This document shows positions 7,503 through 16,600 of a DNA stretch of 64,000 bases, piece by piece. Position numbers and translations under genes: made by a program. This DNA is from DAHVFK01 sp963755395. GTDB taxonomy: Bacteria > Pseudomonadota > Gammaproteobacteria > Burkholderiales > SG8-39. Where the stretch lies: assembly GCA_963755395.1 (NCBI GenBank), contig CAVWJJ010000002.1, forward strand, positions 682,001-746,000, written 5' to 3'. The notes below the pieces were generated by a model. It did no database searches and was not told the DNA's origin. It saw only the letters and a list, made by a program, of their open reading frames with translations. The stretch's first letter is position 1. Every line of letters starts with the position of its first letter.

Positions 7503-9923
7503 TCATCCTCGCGTCGCGACGCGGCGCGGATCGCCGATGTCGTCGGCCGGATCGATCCCGCCGAGGGTCCATTTCCAATCGCGAACCTCGGGCAGGTCCA
7601 CGCCGTGCTCGTTGATGAAATCCCGGTGCTCGATCAGCTTGTCCTGAAGTCGCTGGTTCAGATAGACGCCTCTTTCGCCGGTCTGCGGCAGGCGATCGAT
7701 CGCATCGATCACCAGGTGATAGCGATCGAGGTCGTTCAGCACCGTCATGTCGAACGGCGTGGTGATCGTGCCTTCCTCCTTGTACCCGCGCACGTGGATG
7801 TCGCGATGATTGGCGCGCCGGTAGGCCAGCCGGTGAATGAGCCACGGATAGCCGTGAAAGGCGAAGATCACCGGCTTGTCCCGAGTGAACAGGTCGTCGA
7901 AGTCGCGATCGCTCAGGCCGTGCGGGTGCTCGCTGGAGGGCTGCAATTTCATCAGATCGACGACGTTCACGACCCGGACCCTGAGGTCCGGCAGATGCTC
8001 GCGCAGGATGGAGACCGCCGCGAGCGTTTCCAAAGTCGGCACGTCGCCGCAACAGGCCATCACCACGTCCGGCGCCGATTCCTGGTCGTTGCTGGCCCAG
8101 CGCCAGATCCCGATGCCCTTCGTGCAGTGCTTGACCGCCGCGTCCATCGCCAGCCACTGCGGCCCCGGGTGCTTGCCGGCCACGACGACGTTCACGTAGT
8201 GGCGGCTGCGCAGGCAGTGGTCCATTACCGACAGCAGGCAATTCGCGTCCGGCGGAAAGTACACGCGCACGACTTCCGCCTTCTTGTTCACGACGTGGTC
8301 GATGAAGCCGGGATCCTGGTGCGTGAAACCGTTGTGGTCCTGGCGCCACACGTGCGACGTAAGCAGGTAGTTGAGGGAGGCGAGCCTCGCGCGCCACGGC
8401 AGGCGAGAGGTGACCTTCAGCCATTTCGCGTGCTGATTGAACATCGAATCCACGATGTGGATGAATGCTTCGTAGCAGTTGAACAGCCCGTGCCTGCCGG
8501 TAAGCAGATAGCCCTCGAGCCAGCCCTCGCACTGATGCTCGCTGAGCACCTCCACGACGCGCCCGGACGGGGCGAGGAACTCGTCGTCCGGCGAGGTCTC
8601 GGCGACCCACTGGCGGCGGGTGGCCTGGAATACCGCATCCAGGCGGTTGGAGAAAGTCTCGTCGGGCCCGAAGATGCGGAAGTTTCGCTGTGCCGCATTG
8701 AGCGTAATCACCTCGCGCAGGAAGCGCCCGAGCACGCGCGTGTCGCCCTCCCCGGGCGCGCCGGGATAGGGGACATCGACGCCGTATTCGCGAAAGTCCG
8801 GCATGCGCAGCTCGCGCAGCAGTACCCCGCCGTTTGCGTGCGCGTTTGCGCTCATGCGCCGGCTTCCTACAGGCGCGAGTTCCGCGAGCTCGGGCCTGAG
8901 CCGGCCCCGCTCGTCGAATAGCTCGTCGGGCCGGTAACTCCTGAGCCACTCGTCGAGCAGCCGGAGATGCTCCGTATGCGTCGCCGGATCGGAGAGCGGA
9001 ATCTGGTGCGCACGGAAGGTCCCCTCCACCTTCACGCCGTCGACCGCCTTCGGCCCGGTCCAGCCCTTGGGCGAGACCAGAATGATCATCGGCCAGCGCG
9101 GCCGCTCGGAGCGGCCGTGGAGTCGCGCGTCTTCCTGGATCTTCCTGATGCGCCGGACCGCCATGTCGAGCTCCGCGGCCATCGCGCGGTGCATCGCCTC
9201 CGGCTCATCGCCTTCCACGAAGCGCGGCGCCCGGCCGTAGCCGCGCATCAGCTGCTGAAGCTCCTCGCGGGTGATACGGGCGAGGATCGTGGGATTGGCG
9301 ATCTTGTAGCCGTTCAGATGCAGGATCGGAAGCACCGCGCCGTCCGCGACCGGATCGAGGAACTTGTTCGAATGCCATGCCGTCGCGAGCGGGCCCGTCT
9401 CCGCCTCGCCGTCGCCGATCACGCAGGCGACCACGAGGTCTGGATTGTCGAACACCGCTCCGAACGAATGGCTGAGCGAGTAGCCGAGCTCGCCGCCTTC
9501 GTGGATCGATCCGGGGCATTCCGGCGACACGTGGCTCGGGATGCCCCCCGGAAAGGAAAACTGCTTGAAGAGCTTGCGCAGTCCAGGCTCGTCCTGGGAT
9601 ATGTCGGGATAGATTTCGCTGTAGGCGCCTTCCAGGTAGCTGTTTGCGACCAGGGCCGGAGCGCCATGCCCCGGCCCGGACACATAGATCATGTCGAGGT
9701 CGAATTTCTTGATCACCCGGTTGAGGTGCACGTAGATGAAGTTCTGGCCGGGCGTCGTTCCCCAATGGCCGAGCAGAAGGCGCTTGACGTCACGCGGCGA
9801 CAACGGGCGTCTGAGCAGGGGGTTGTCGCGGAGGTAGATCTGGCCTACCGACAGGTAATTGGCGGCCCGCCAGTACGCATCCATCCTCGCGAGCAGTTCC
9901 GGCGAAGCAGGCTCGTGCGTCAT
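7503..9923 (-). CDS. xfp: Phosphoketolase (xylulose-5-phosphate/fructose-6-phosphate)
   Basis: 806 residues, the full family length. Thiamine-diphosphate enzyme that splits xylulose 5-phosphate (and often fructose 6-phosphate) with phosphate into acetyl phosphate and an aldose phosphate. Visible motifs are the N-terminal GHWGTTPGQNFIYVHLNR, the family block EGGELGYSLSHSFGA, and the ThDP/Mg motif GDGEAETGP with its downstream Asn in LNGYKIANPT. The start at 9923 (MTHEPASPE) has only a modest GGGAAG ribosome site. It lies 47 bases after the AraC-type regulator, which probably controls it. In proteobacteria the enzyme serves as a carbon-saving bypass or in stress metabolism. Confidence 0.95.
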   Translation of the reverse strand: MTHEPASPELLARMDAYWRAANYLSVGQIYLRDNPLLRRPLSPRDVKRLLLGHWGTTPGQNFIYVHLNRVIKKFDLDMIYVSGPGHGAPALVANSYLEGAYSEIYPDISQDEPGLRKLFKQFSFPGGIPSHVSPECPGSIHEGGELGYSLSHSFGAVFDNPDLVVACVIGDGEAETGPLATAWHSNKFLDPVADGAVLPILHLNGYKIANPTILARITREELQQLMRGYGRAPRFVEGDEPEAMHRAMAAELDMAVRRIRKIQEDARLHGRSERPRWPMIILVSPKGWTGPKAVDGVKVEGTFRAHQIPLSDPATHTEHLRLLDEWLRSYRPDELFDERGRLRPELAELAPVGSRRMSANAHANGGVLLRELRMPDFREYGVDVPYPGAPGEGDTRVLGRFLREVITLNAAQRNFRIFGPDETFSNRLDAVFQATRRQWVAETSPDDEFLAPSGRVVEVLSEHQCEGWLEGYLLTGRHGLFNCYEAFIHIVDSMFNQHAKWLKVTSRLPWRARLASLNYLLTSHVWRQDHNGFTHQDPGFIDHVVNKKAEVVRVYFPPDANCLLSVMDHCLRSRHYVNVVVAGKHPGPQWLAMDAAVKHCTKGIGIWRWASNDQESAPDVVMACCGDVPTLETLAAVSILREHLPDLRVRVVNVVDLMKLQPSSEHPHGLSDRDFDDLFTRDKPVIFAFHGYPWLIHRLAYRRANHRDIHVRGYKEEGTITTPFDMTVLNDLDRYHLVIDAIDRLPQTGERGVYLNQRLQDKLIEHRDFINEHGVDLPEVRDWKWTLGGIDPADDIGDPRRVATRG

Positions 9924-9970
9924 TGGTTTCACTTCCCGATGCGGATTGAGGGCCGCCGTGTGCACGCGCT

Positions 9971-10738
9971 TCAGCCGTTTCGGCGCCGGTACGCCCCGGG
10001 CGTCTCTCCCATCATCTTGGCGAAGAGGCGCGTGAAATGACTCTGATCGCAGCAGCCGACCGCGAGGCAGATCTGCGCCAGCGGCTGGTCCGTCTCCCGC
10101 AGCATCCGGGCGGCAAGCTGCACCCGTCGCCAGGACAGGTACTGGTGCGGGGTGATGCCCATGCTCTGCTTGAACGCTCTCGAGAAATGCGAGGACGAAA
10201 GCTTGGCGATTCCGGCAAGCTCCTCCAGGTCGATCTTCCGGGCGATCGTCTCGCGCATGTGGGCGCATACCTTGCGCAGCGCATGGGGCGCCAGCCCCCC
10301 GTGCGGCGAGCCGTTTGCGGACAACCTCGATAGCGGATCGGCGAGCAGGTTCGCGCCGACGTTACGCACGGTATCGATGATGTCCTGCCTGTCGTAGGAA
10401 ACCGATATGCGCCCGGCTATTCCACGCTCCATCGCCGCGCGCGATGCGGACTCCCTTTCGCCCGCTGCGACGATGATCACTCTCATTGCGCCCGCGAGAC
10501 TCGTGTTGTTCGAATCCGCGTGGTCCTCGAGCAGGCAGACTCCCTGGTCCGGGTCGCTCAGCACTATGTGCGCTCCGGCTGCGTGCAGCGAGCCGTATTG
10601 CCGCCTGAGAGCATCGTCCCAGACGCACACGTCGCAGTCGGGCATCTGGCTGAGGACCGATTGCAGCCCTGCGCAAATGAGCGGGAGGCAGTGGGATATG
10701 ACAACCTTCAGCCGCGTGCCCGGACGCGGCGCCGACAT
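9971..10738 (-). CDS. AraC-family regulator with degenerate receiver-like N-terminus
   Basis: About 255 residues from the ATG at 10738, which has GAGGAG 7 bases upstream; an upstream in-frame ATG at 10876 would add 46 poorly conserved residues. The first 120 residues look like a NarL-type receiver (LKVVISHCLPLICAGLQSVL) in which the acidic pair that binds Mg is replaced by Ser-His and the conserved Lys is absent; an Asp remains in VLSDPDQG. The C-terminal 100 residues are a complete AraC double helix-turn-helix. Such a protein is unlikely to be phosphorylated normally. It sits directly upstream of phosphoketolase on the same strand. Confidence 0.85.
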   Translation of the reverse strand: MSAPRPGTRLKVVISHCLPLICAGLQSVLSQMPDCDVCVWDDALRRQYGSLHAAGAHIVLSDPDQGVCLLEDHADSNNTSLAGAMRVIIVAAGERESASRAAMERGIAGRISVSYDRQDIIDTVRNVGANLLADPLSRLSANGSPHGGLAPHALRKVCAHMRETIARKIDLEELAGIAKLSSSHFSRAFKQSMGITPHQYLSWRRVQLAARMLRETDQPLAQICLAVGCCDQSHFTRLFAKMMGETPGAYRRRNG

Positions 10739-10939
10739 GGTCGACTCCTCGCCGACGACGAAGTCTTCGCGCATCGAGGAGCGCGGGGAGAGTTCAGGAG
10801 CGGCTCCGCGTGCGCAACGGCTGCCGAGCGCCACGTCGTGCGCCGCGAGCGTCGCCATATTTCGCATTGTCGCCATGGATCACCGCCACACGGATGATGC
10901 GTATGTCGGTCATCAGATCACCGCCGCGCGAGCCGATCT

Positions 10940-10956
10940 ATCGCACCTTGGTATCG
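10940..10956 (+). promoter_or_regulatory. Motif copy A (CACCTTGGTATCG)
   Basis: ATCGCACCTTGGTATCG, upstream of the AraC/phosphoketolase unit. One of four copies of a near-palindromic motif in the non-coding gaps at 10.9-22.3 kb. Copies A and B face each other 50 bases apart. It may be an operator or promoter element; no known binding protein is assigned. Confidence 0.5.
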
Positions 10957-11005
10957 GGCTTCCGCGAGCATTCGGATCGCACGTGAGCGATGCCGAGCGC
11001 ACGAG

Positions 11006-11022
11006 CGATACCAAGGTGTCGG
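11006..11022 (-). promoter_or_regulatory. Motif copy B (CACCTTGGTATCG, inverted)
   Basis: CGATACCAAGGTGTCGG on the plus strand, the inverted partner of copy A, just beyond the VIT stop at 11032 and upstream of the AraC gene. Together A and B could also form a hairpin in RNA (13-bp arms), so a transcript-level role for this pair is an alternative. Confidence 0.5.
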
Positions 11023-11031
11023 CGAATCGCG

Positions 11032-12159
11032 CTAGGCCAGCGCCACGACCAGGAGGTGACCGAGCCCGTAGGTGAGGCACGCCGCGGCGAGCCCGATCGC
11101 GACCTGCCGCAGACCCGCGAACAACGCGCTGCGCCCGGTGAATATGCTGGTCGCCGCGCCAATAGCGTAGAGCGCCGCGGCGCTCAGGCCCAGGCTCGCG
11201 ATCACGGCCGCGTCGCCGCCCAGGACGAAGAACGGCGCGACCGGGAAAATCGCGCCGAACGTGAAGACCAGAAAGGAGGAGGCTGCCGCCGCCCAGGCGG
11301 AACCGCCGAGATCCTTCGGGTTGACCCCGATTTCCTCTCTCACAAGAGTATCGAGCGCGGCGCCCTTGCTCGACATGACGCGCCCGGCGGTCTGCTCGGC
11401 GCTGCGGCGGTCCATGCCCTTGGACTGGTAGATGAGAACCAGCTCCTCCCTTTCCTCATCGGGCAGTTGCGCGAGCTCGTCGGCCTCCGTCGCAATCTGC
11501 TTCCGGTACAACTCGCGCGCGCTCTGCACCGAGAGCCATTCCCCCAACGCCATGGAGCAGGCGCCTGCGATCAGGCCGGCGAGCCCGGTCAAGAGAACGC
11601 TGCGCTGCGTGAACGCCGCGCCCGCGACGCCCATGACGAGGCTCAGGTTGGATACCAGTCCGTCGTTTGCGCCGAGCACCGCGGCGCGCAGCGCATTGCC
11701 GCCGCCCGCGCCGTGCCGGCCTTCGAGCTTCGAATAGGCCGCTCCGTCCCATGAGGTGCGCACCGCGCCCGTCATGCGGGCCAGCACGCGCGCGTGCGAG
11801 CGCTCCTGCGCCGGCATCAGCGTGCCGCGCGATTCGGGCTGGTCGTCGTAATGGTCGCGGTCGATCTCCTCGAGCGTGTGCAGCGTCGGCAACACGAGCT
11901 CGGGGCCGAAGCGGCGCGCGATCCAGATCAGCAATTTCGTGCGCCAACTCGGCCGCGGGACCGACGCCGTCGCATCGGCTTCGGCAAGCCGCTTGCGCCA
12001 GAACAGGGCGTGGCTCTCCTCGACGGCCGCCAGCCGCCGGTAGACTTCCGCGCGCTCGGGCAGGGATTCGAGGTCGGCCATGGCGCGGTAGAGCGCCGCG
12101 CCGTCCACTTCGCCTCTGAGGTTGGCCCGGTAACGCGCGATATCGCCTGCGGACGCCAT
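11032..12159 (-). CDS. VIT-family membrane transporter with ferritin-like N-terminal domain
   Basis: 375 residues. The N-terminal 140 residues are a helical, ferritin/rubrerythrin-like domain (YRANLRGEVDGAALYRAMAD, then AAVEESHALFWRKRL and a DHYDDQ segment), with the Glu and His residues expected of a metal site. The C-terminal 230 residues are a VIT1/CCC1 transporter core with the family block ALRAAVLGANDGLVSNLSLV and several membrane helices. Family members export or sequester Fe or Mn. The start overlaps the stop of the DsbA-like gene as TGATG, so the two are translated together; iron or redox stress is the likely context. Confidence 0.88.
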   Translation of the reverse strand: MASAGDIARYRANLRGEVDGAALYRAMADLESLPERAEVYRRLAAVEESHALFWRKRLAEADATASVPRPSWRTKLLIWIARRFGPELVLPTLHTLEEIDRDHYDDQPESRGTLMPAQERSHARVLARMTGAVRTSWDGAAYSKLEGRHGAGGGNALRAAVLGANDGLVSNLSLVMGVAGAAFTQRSVLLTGLAGLIAGACSMALGEWLSVQSARELYRKQIATEADELAQLPDEEREELVLIYQSKGMDRRSAEQTAGRVMSSKGAALDTLVREEIGVNPKDLGGSAWAAAASSFLVFTFGAIFPVAPFFVLGGDAAVIASLGLSAAALYAIGAATSIFTGRSALFAGLRQVAIGLAAACLTYGLGHLLVVALA

Positions 12160-12743
12160 CAGGCGCCCGGTGTCCGCGCGCGGGCCGGGGCGCGCCGATG
12201 CTCGCCGCGCACCGCGGCCTCGATGCCTCCCATCAGGCGTTCCATGCCGTAGGAGACGTCGTGGATGCGTCCGTCGATGAAGAACGTCGGCGTCGCGCGC
12301 ACCCCGCTCTTGAGCCCGGCGTCGATGTGTTCGCGCACGCGCTGCCGGTAGACCTCGTCCTCCATCTCCGCGTCGTAGCGCAGCAGATCGAGCTCCAACC
12401 TCTCCGCGTAGCCACGCAGGTCCTTCGGCCTCAGGTGGCTCTGGTTGTCGAACAGCAGGTCGTGCATCGGCCAGAACCTGCCCTGGCCGCCGGCGGCTTC
12501 CGCGGCTTCGGCCGCCAGCAGCGCGTGGGGATGGACGTCCTCGAGCGGGAAGTGGCGATAGACGAAGCGCAGACTGCCTGCGAATCGCTTCAAGGCGAGC
12601 CTGACCACGGGTTCGGCCTGTTTGCAGATCGGGCATTCGAAATCGCCGTATTCGACGACCGTGACCCGGGCATCCGCGGGGCCGAGCACGTGGTCCACGG
12701 CACCGACCGTTACCGCCAGTTCGAATAGCTGTCCTTGATTCAT
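12159..12743 (-). CDS. DsbA-family thioredoxin-fold protein, no signal peptide
   Basis: 194 residues with a thioredoxin fold: ARVTVVEYGDFECPICKQAEP holds the CPIC redox motif (near residue 38), and SGVRATPTFFIDG holds the cis-proline loop. No signal peptide is seen, so it should act in the cytoplasm, like FrnE-type or NhaA-linked DsbA domains. The proposed role is thiol-disulfide exchange during oxidative stress (family inference). It is translationally coupled to the VIT gene downstream. Motif copy C lies about 140 bases upstream of the start. Confidence 0.85.
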   Translation of the reverse strand: MNQGQLFELAVTVGAVDHVLGPADARVTVVEYGDFECPICKQAEPVVRLALKRFAGSLRFVYRHFPLEDVHPHALLAAEAAEAAGGQGRFWPMHDLLFDNQSHLRPKDLRGYAERLELDLLRYDAEMEDEVYRQRVREHIDAGLKSGVRATPTFFIDGRIHDVSYGMERLMGGIEAAVRGEHRRAPARARTPGA

Positions 12744-12880
12744 GGAGGGTAGCGGTCGCCTCGTCTGACCAGTTGCGCTCGCGATGGACCAGGTTCGGAT
12801 TATGACGTTTCGACGGGTGCGCCGGACCTATACGAAGGTGTTGCCGATGCCATCGTCCGGCTCCCATCCGGGCCCAAAAC

Positions 12881-12899
12881 CGATACCTTGGTGTAATCG
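12881..12899 (-). promoter_or_regulatory. Motif copy C (CACCAAGGTATCG)
   Basis: CGATACCTTGGTGTAATCG on the plus strand. It keeps the CACC..GGTATCG frame of the other copies with AA instead of TT at the centre, as expected of a near-palindromic protein site. It lies 138 bases upstream of the DsbA-like start. Confidence 0.5.
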
Positions 12900-12964
12900 A
12901 CCACCGTCGCTGTTCGCCGCAGGCTTGGCCCGGACGAGCGCGCTAAAGACTGAGGAATTTGCCG

Positions 12965-13114
12965 ATGATGATCCGCGACGCGGCCAATCGAGAGGGGGAT
13001 ATCGCCGATGTCGTCAGTCGGTGCCATAAACCTGTCAGCTTGCGGACCGATCGGCGAGTCGCGTCCTGTCCGTTCGCCGCCGCGGGCGCAGTGCCTGGCG
13101 CGCGGCTCGCCTGA
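12965..13114 (+). CDS. Possible 49-codon ORF upstream of the receiver gene
   Basis: MMIRDAANREGDIADVV and onward, preceded by GAGGAA 7 bases before the ATG and ending 13 bases before the receiver ATG. The ribosome site is the only support. I do not recognise the sequence and the second half (Arg, Ala, Pro-rich) may be non-coding GC-rich DNA. Confidence 0.22.
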   Translation: MMIRDAANREGDIADVVSRCHKPVSLRTDRRVASCPFAAAGAVPGARLA

Positions 13115-13127
13115 TTGACGGCGCCCG

Positions 13128-13538
13128 ATGACGCACAGACTTGAGCATGGCGACCGCGTAACGAAGCCCCTGGTCTCCGTGATCGATGACGACGAGTCGG
13201 TTCGCGAGGCCGTCGCGGGCCTTGTCCGCTGGCTCGGCGTCAGGGTCAACACCTTCTCGTCCGCCACGGAATTCCTGGGATCCCCCGAGCTGCCGAACAA
13301 CTCGTGCATCATCGCGGACGTGCATATGCCGCGCATGACCGGCATCGAATTGCACGGTCGCCTGAAGGCCCTGGGATACGACGTTCCCACGATCCTGATC
13401 ACGGCGTATCCCGACGAGCAGGCCCGGGCCCTTGCGCTGGCCGACGGCATCATTTGTTACCTCCGCAAACCGTTTGCTACTGACGCATTGATCGATTGTG
13501 TCCGCTCCGCTCTGCAATCGGGGTCCCGCCCGCACTGA
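13128..13538 (+). CDS. Stand-alone FixJ-type receiver protein
   Basis: 136 residues forming a receiver domain only: acidic triplet VIDDDE (D20-D22), phospho-acceptor Asp in ADVHMP (D64) and conserved Lys in LRKPF (K114) are all present, so it should be phosphorylatable. The sequence is of the FixJ/TodT subgroup, but the LuxR DNA-binding domain of that group is missing and the stop is clean. It is followed after about 100 bases by the giant histidine kinase. It may relay phosphate, sequester it, or inhibit a full-length regulator encoded elsewhere. Confidence 0.85.
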   Translation: MTHRLEHGDRVTKPLVSVIDDDESVREAVAGLVRWLGVRVNTFSSATEFLGSPELPNNSCIIADVHMPRMTGIELHGRLKALGYDVPTILITAYPDEQARALALADGIICYLRKPFATDALIDCVRSALQSGSRPH

Positions 13539-13635
13539 GTTTCTATGCGAGCACGCACCGGACCGGTTGCAACGGTGCGGTTCCTGCAACGAACGAATCG
13601 TGAGTCTTGGCTATTGGCCCTCGAGAAGCTGACGG

Positions 13636-16600
13636 ATGAAGCGCTACTCGATATTAGGCGCAACAGGCGAAGACGGCTCGATTCAGGTGTTGTGGAAAGA
13701 TGACTGGCGCATCTTCTGCAAAATCCTGAGCGACGAGGCGAAGGGCGAGCGATGCGGGTTCACGGCTGCGCCTTCCGCTGCGGGACAGCCCTCCCCCGAG
13801 GCCATTAGTCGCCTCGCGCGCGAATTCGAGCTGAAGGACCACCTCGACAGTGATTGGGCGGTCCGGCCGCTGGAGTTCACGCGCGAGCGCGGCCGGGACA
13901 TGCTGATCGTCGATTGCCCAAGGGGTGAACGGCTCGACGGGCTCATCGGCTCGCCGATGGAAATCGGTCAGTTCCTGCGGCTGTCTGCGGCCCTGTGTGC
14001 GGCAATCGGCCAGCTGCACGGACGCGGCCTGATTCACAAAGACATAAAGCCGGCCAACGTGCTGGTGAACGCGGCGACGAGCCAGGTCTGGCTCACCGGC
14101 TTTGGCATCGCATCCCGGCTCCCGCGAGAGCGCCAGCCGCTCAATCCCGCGGAATCCATCGCCGGAACGCTCGCTTACATGGCGCCCGAGCAAACCGGTC
14201 GCATGAACCGTTCGGTCGATTCCCGGAGCGATCTTTACTCGCTTGGCGTCACGCTCTACGAAATGCTGACCGGCAGTCTTCCGTTCACGGCAGCCGATCC
14301 GATGGAATGGGTGCATTGCCACATTGCACGACAACCGGTCTCGCCGGATGAGCGGCGGGAGGATGTCCCGTCCATGGTCTCTGCGATCATCATGAAGCTG
14401 CTCGCCAAGACCGCCGAGGAACGTTACCAGTCAGCGGCTGGTGCCGAGAACGATCTTCGGCGCTGCCTCGCCGAATGGGAAACCCGAGGCCGTATCGAAG
14501 ATTTCACACTCGGCGAACGCGACATCCCGGATCGACTCATGATTCCGGAGAAATTGTATGGTCGGGAGCGCGAGATCGACACGCTCCTGACCGCCTTCGA
14601 TCGCATCGTCGCCGGCGGCAAGCCGGAGTTGGTCCTGGTATCGGGATATTCCGGTATCGGAAAGTCCGCGGTTGTAAACGAGCTGCACAAACCGCTTGTG
14701 CCTCCTCGCGGCCTGTTCGCGTCCGGCAAGTTCGACCAGTACAAACGCGACATTCCCTACGCTACGCTGGCACAGGCATTCCAGAGTCTGATCCGCCCGC
14801 TGTTGAGCAAGAGCGAGGACGAATTGCGCAAATGGCGCGAAGCCCTCCACGAAGCGCTGGATCCAAATGGATTGCTGATTGTCGAGCTGGTGCCGGAGCT
14901 GAAGCACATCATAGGCGAACAGCCGCCGGTGCCCGAGCTTCCCCCGCAGGATGCCCAAGGCCGTTTTCAGCTGGTATTCCGGCGTTTCATAAGCGTCTTC
15001 GCTCGTCCTGAACATCCGCTCGCGCTGTTCCTGGATGACCTGCAATGGCTTGATGCGGCCACGCTCGACCTGCTCGAAGATCTGTTGTCGCGGACGGACA
15101 TGAAACATTTGCTCTTGATCGGCGCCTACCGGGACAACGAGGTCAATTCCACTCATCCGTTGATGCGAAAGCTGGACGCAATGCGCCAGGCCGGATCGGC
15201 ATTGCAGGATCTCGTGCTGGCTCCGCTAAGCCGTGGAGATCTGGAGCAGCTCCTTGCAGATTCACTTCGCTGCGAATCGGATCGCGCCGCCCCGCTGGCG
15301 CAATTGATTCACGAGAAAACCACCGGCAATCCCTTCTTTGCCATCCAGTTCATTTCGACGCTCGCGGACGAAGGCTTGCTCGCCTTTGATTACGGTGAAG
15401 CCCAATGGTCCTGGGATCTGAACCGAATTCACGCCAAAGGTTACACCGACAACGTCGTGGACCTGATGGTTGGAAGGTTGAGCCGCCTGCCGGTCGAAAC
15501 TCAGAAAGCCCTCCGGCAATTTGCCTGCCTGGGCAATAGCGCCGGGTTCGACATGCTGCAGATGGTTTACCAGGACTCGATCGAAGAAATGCACGGCCAG
15601 CTCTGGGAAGCGGTCCGATCCGGTCTGATCTGCCGCCTGGAGGATTCTTACCGGTTTCTCCATGACCGGGTTCAGGAAGCAGCCTATTCCCTGATCCCGG
15701 AAGAACTGCGTGCCCAGACGCATTTCCGTATCGGCACCCTTCTCGCAGACAGTACCCCCCCGGAGCGATTGGAAGAAGCCATATTCGAAATCGTAAATCA
15801 GCTGAACCGGGGTTCTCGGCTGATTAACTCGGCAAGCGAGCGCGAGAGGGTAGCAAACTTGAACTTGATTGCCGCCAGGCGCGCGAAGCTCTCGACGGCG
15901 TATTCCTCGGCGCTGAATTACCTCAATGCCGGCCGATCAATATTGAGCGAGACGACCTGGGACCATAACTACGAGCTCATCTTCTCAACCGAATTCGTCA
16001 CGGCTGAATGCGAGGTGCTGACCGCCGAATTGATCTCGGCTGAAAATCGCCTTGCAATGCTGGCGCAACGTGCCGCAACCCGTCATGACTACGCGATCGT
16101 GACCCGTTTGCGGCTTACCCTTTACACCACCCTGGATCAAAGTGACCGCGGCGTAGAGGTATTCCTGGAATTCCTGCGGCGCAGCGGCACCGACTGGCGT
16201 CCTCATCCGACCCGCGAGGAAGTCATGACCGAATACGACCGAATCTGGTCCCAGGTCGGCAGCCGGCAAATAGAGGAACTCGTGGACTTGCCTCTGGCGA
16301 CCGACCCGGATGTCCTCGACACGCTGGATGTCTTCACCGAAATCGTGACGCCCGCGCTGTTCTACGACGAGAACCTGTCGTCGCTCGTCGTCTGCCGCAT
16401 GGTGAATCTCAGCCTGGAGCATGGCAACTGCGATGGCTCGACCTTCGGTTACGTGTGGTTTGCCATGTTCGCCGGGCCGCGCTTCAACAACTACAAGGAC
16501 GGCTTTCGATTCGGCCAACTGGGCTACAACCTGGTCGAGAAACGCGGTCTGACGCGTTATCAGGCTCGAACTTACATGTCATTCGGCAATTTCGTCATGC

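Larger units (their letters stand above)
12744..13127. other. Divergent control region between the DsbA-like gene and the receiver protein
   Basis: A 384-base gap between divergent genes. It holds motif copy C (12881-12899), a weak relative (TATACGAAGGTG, near 12830), and a possible 49-codon ORF listed separately. I see no tRNA and no intrinsic terminator. Confidence 0.6.
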
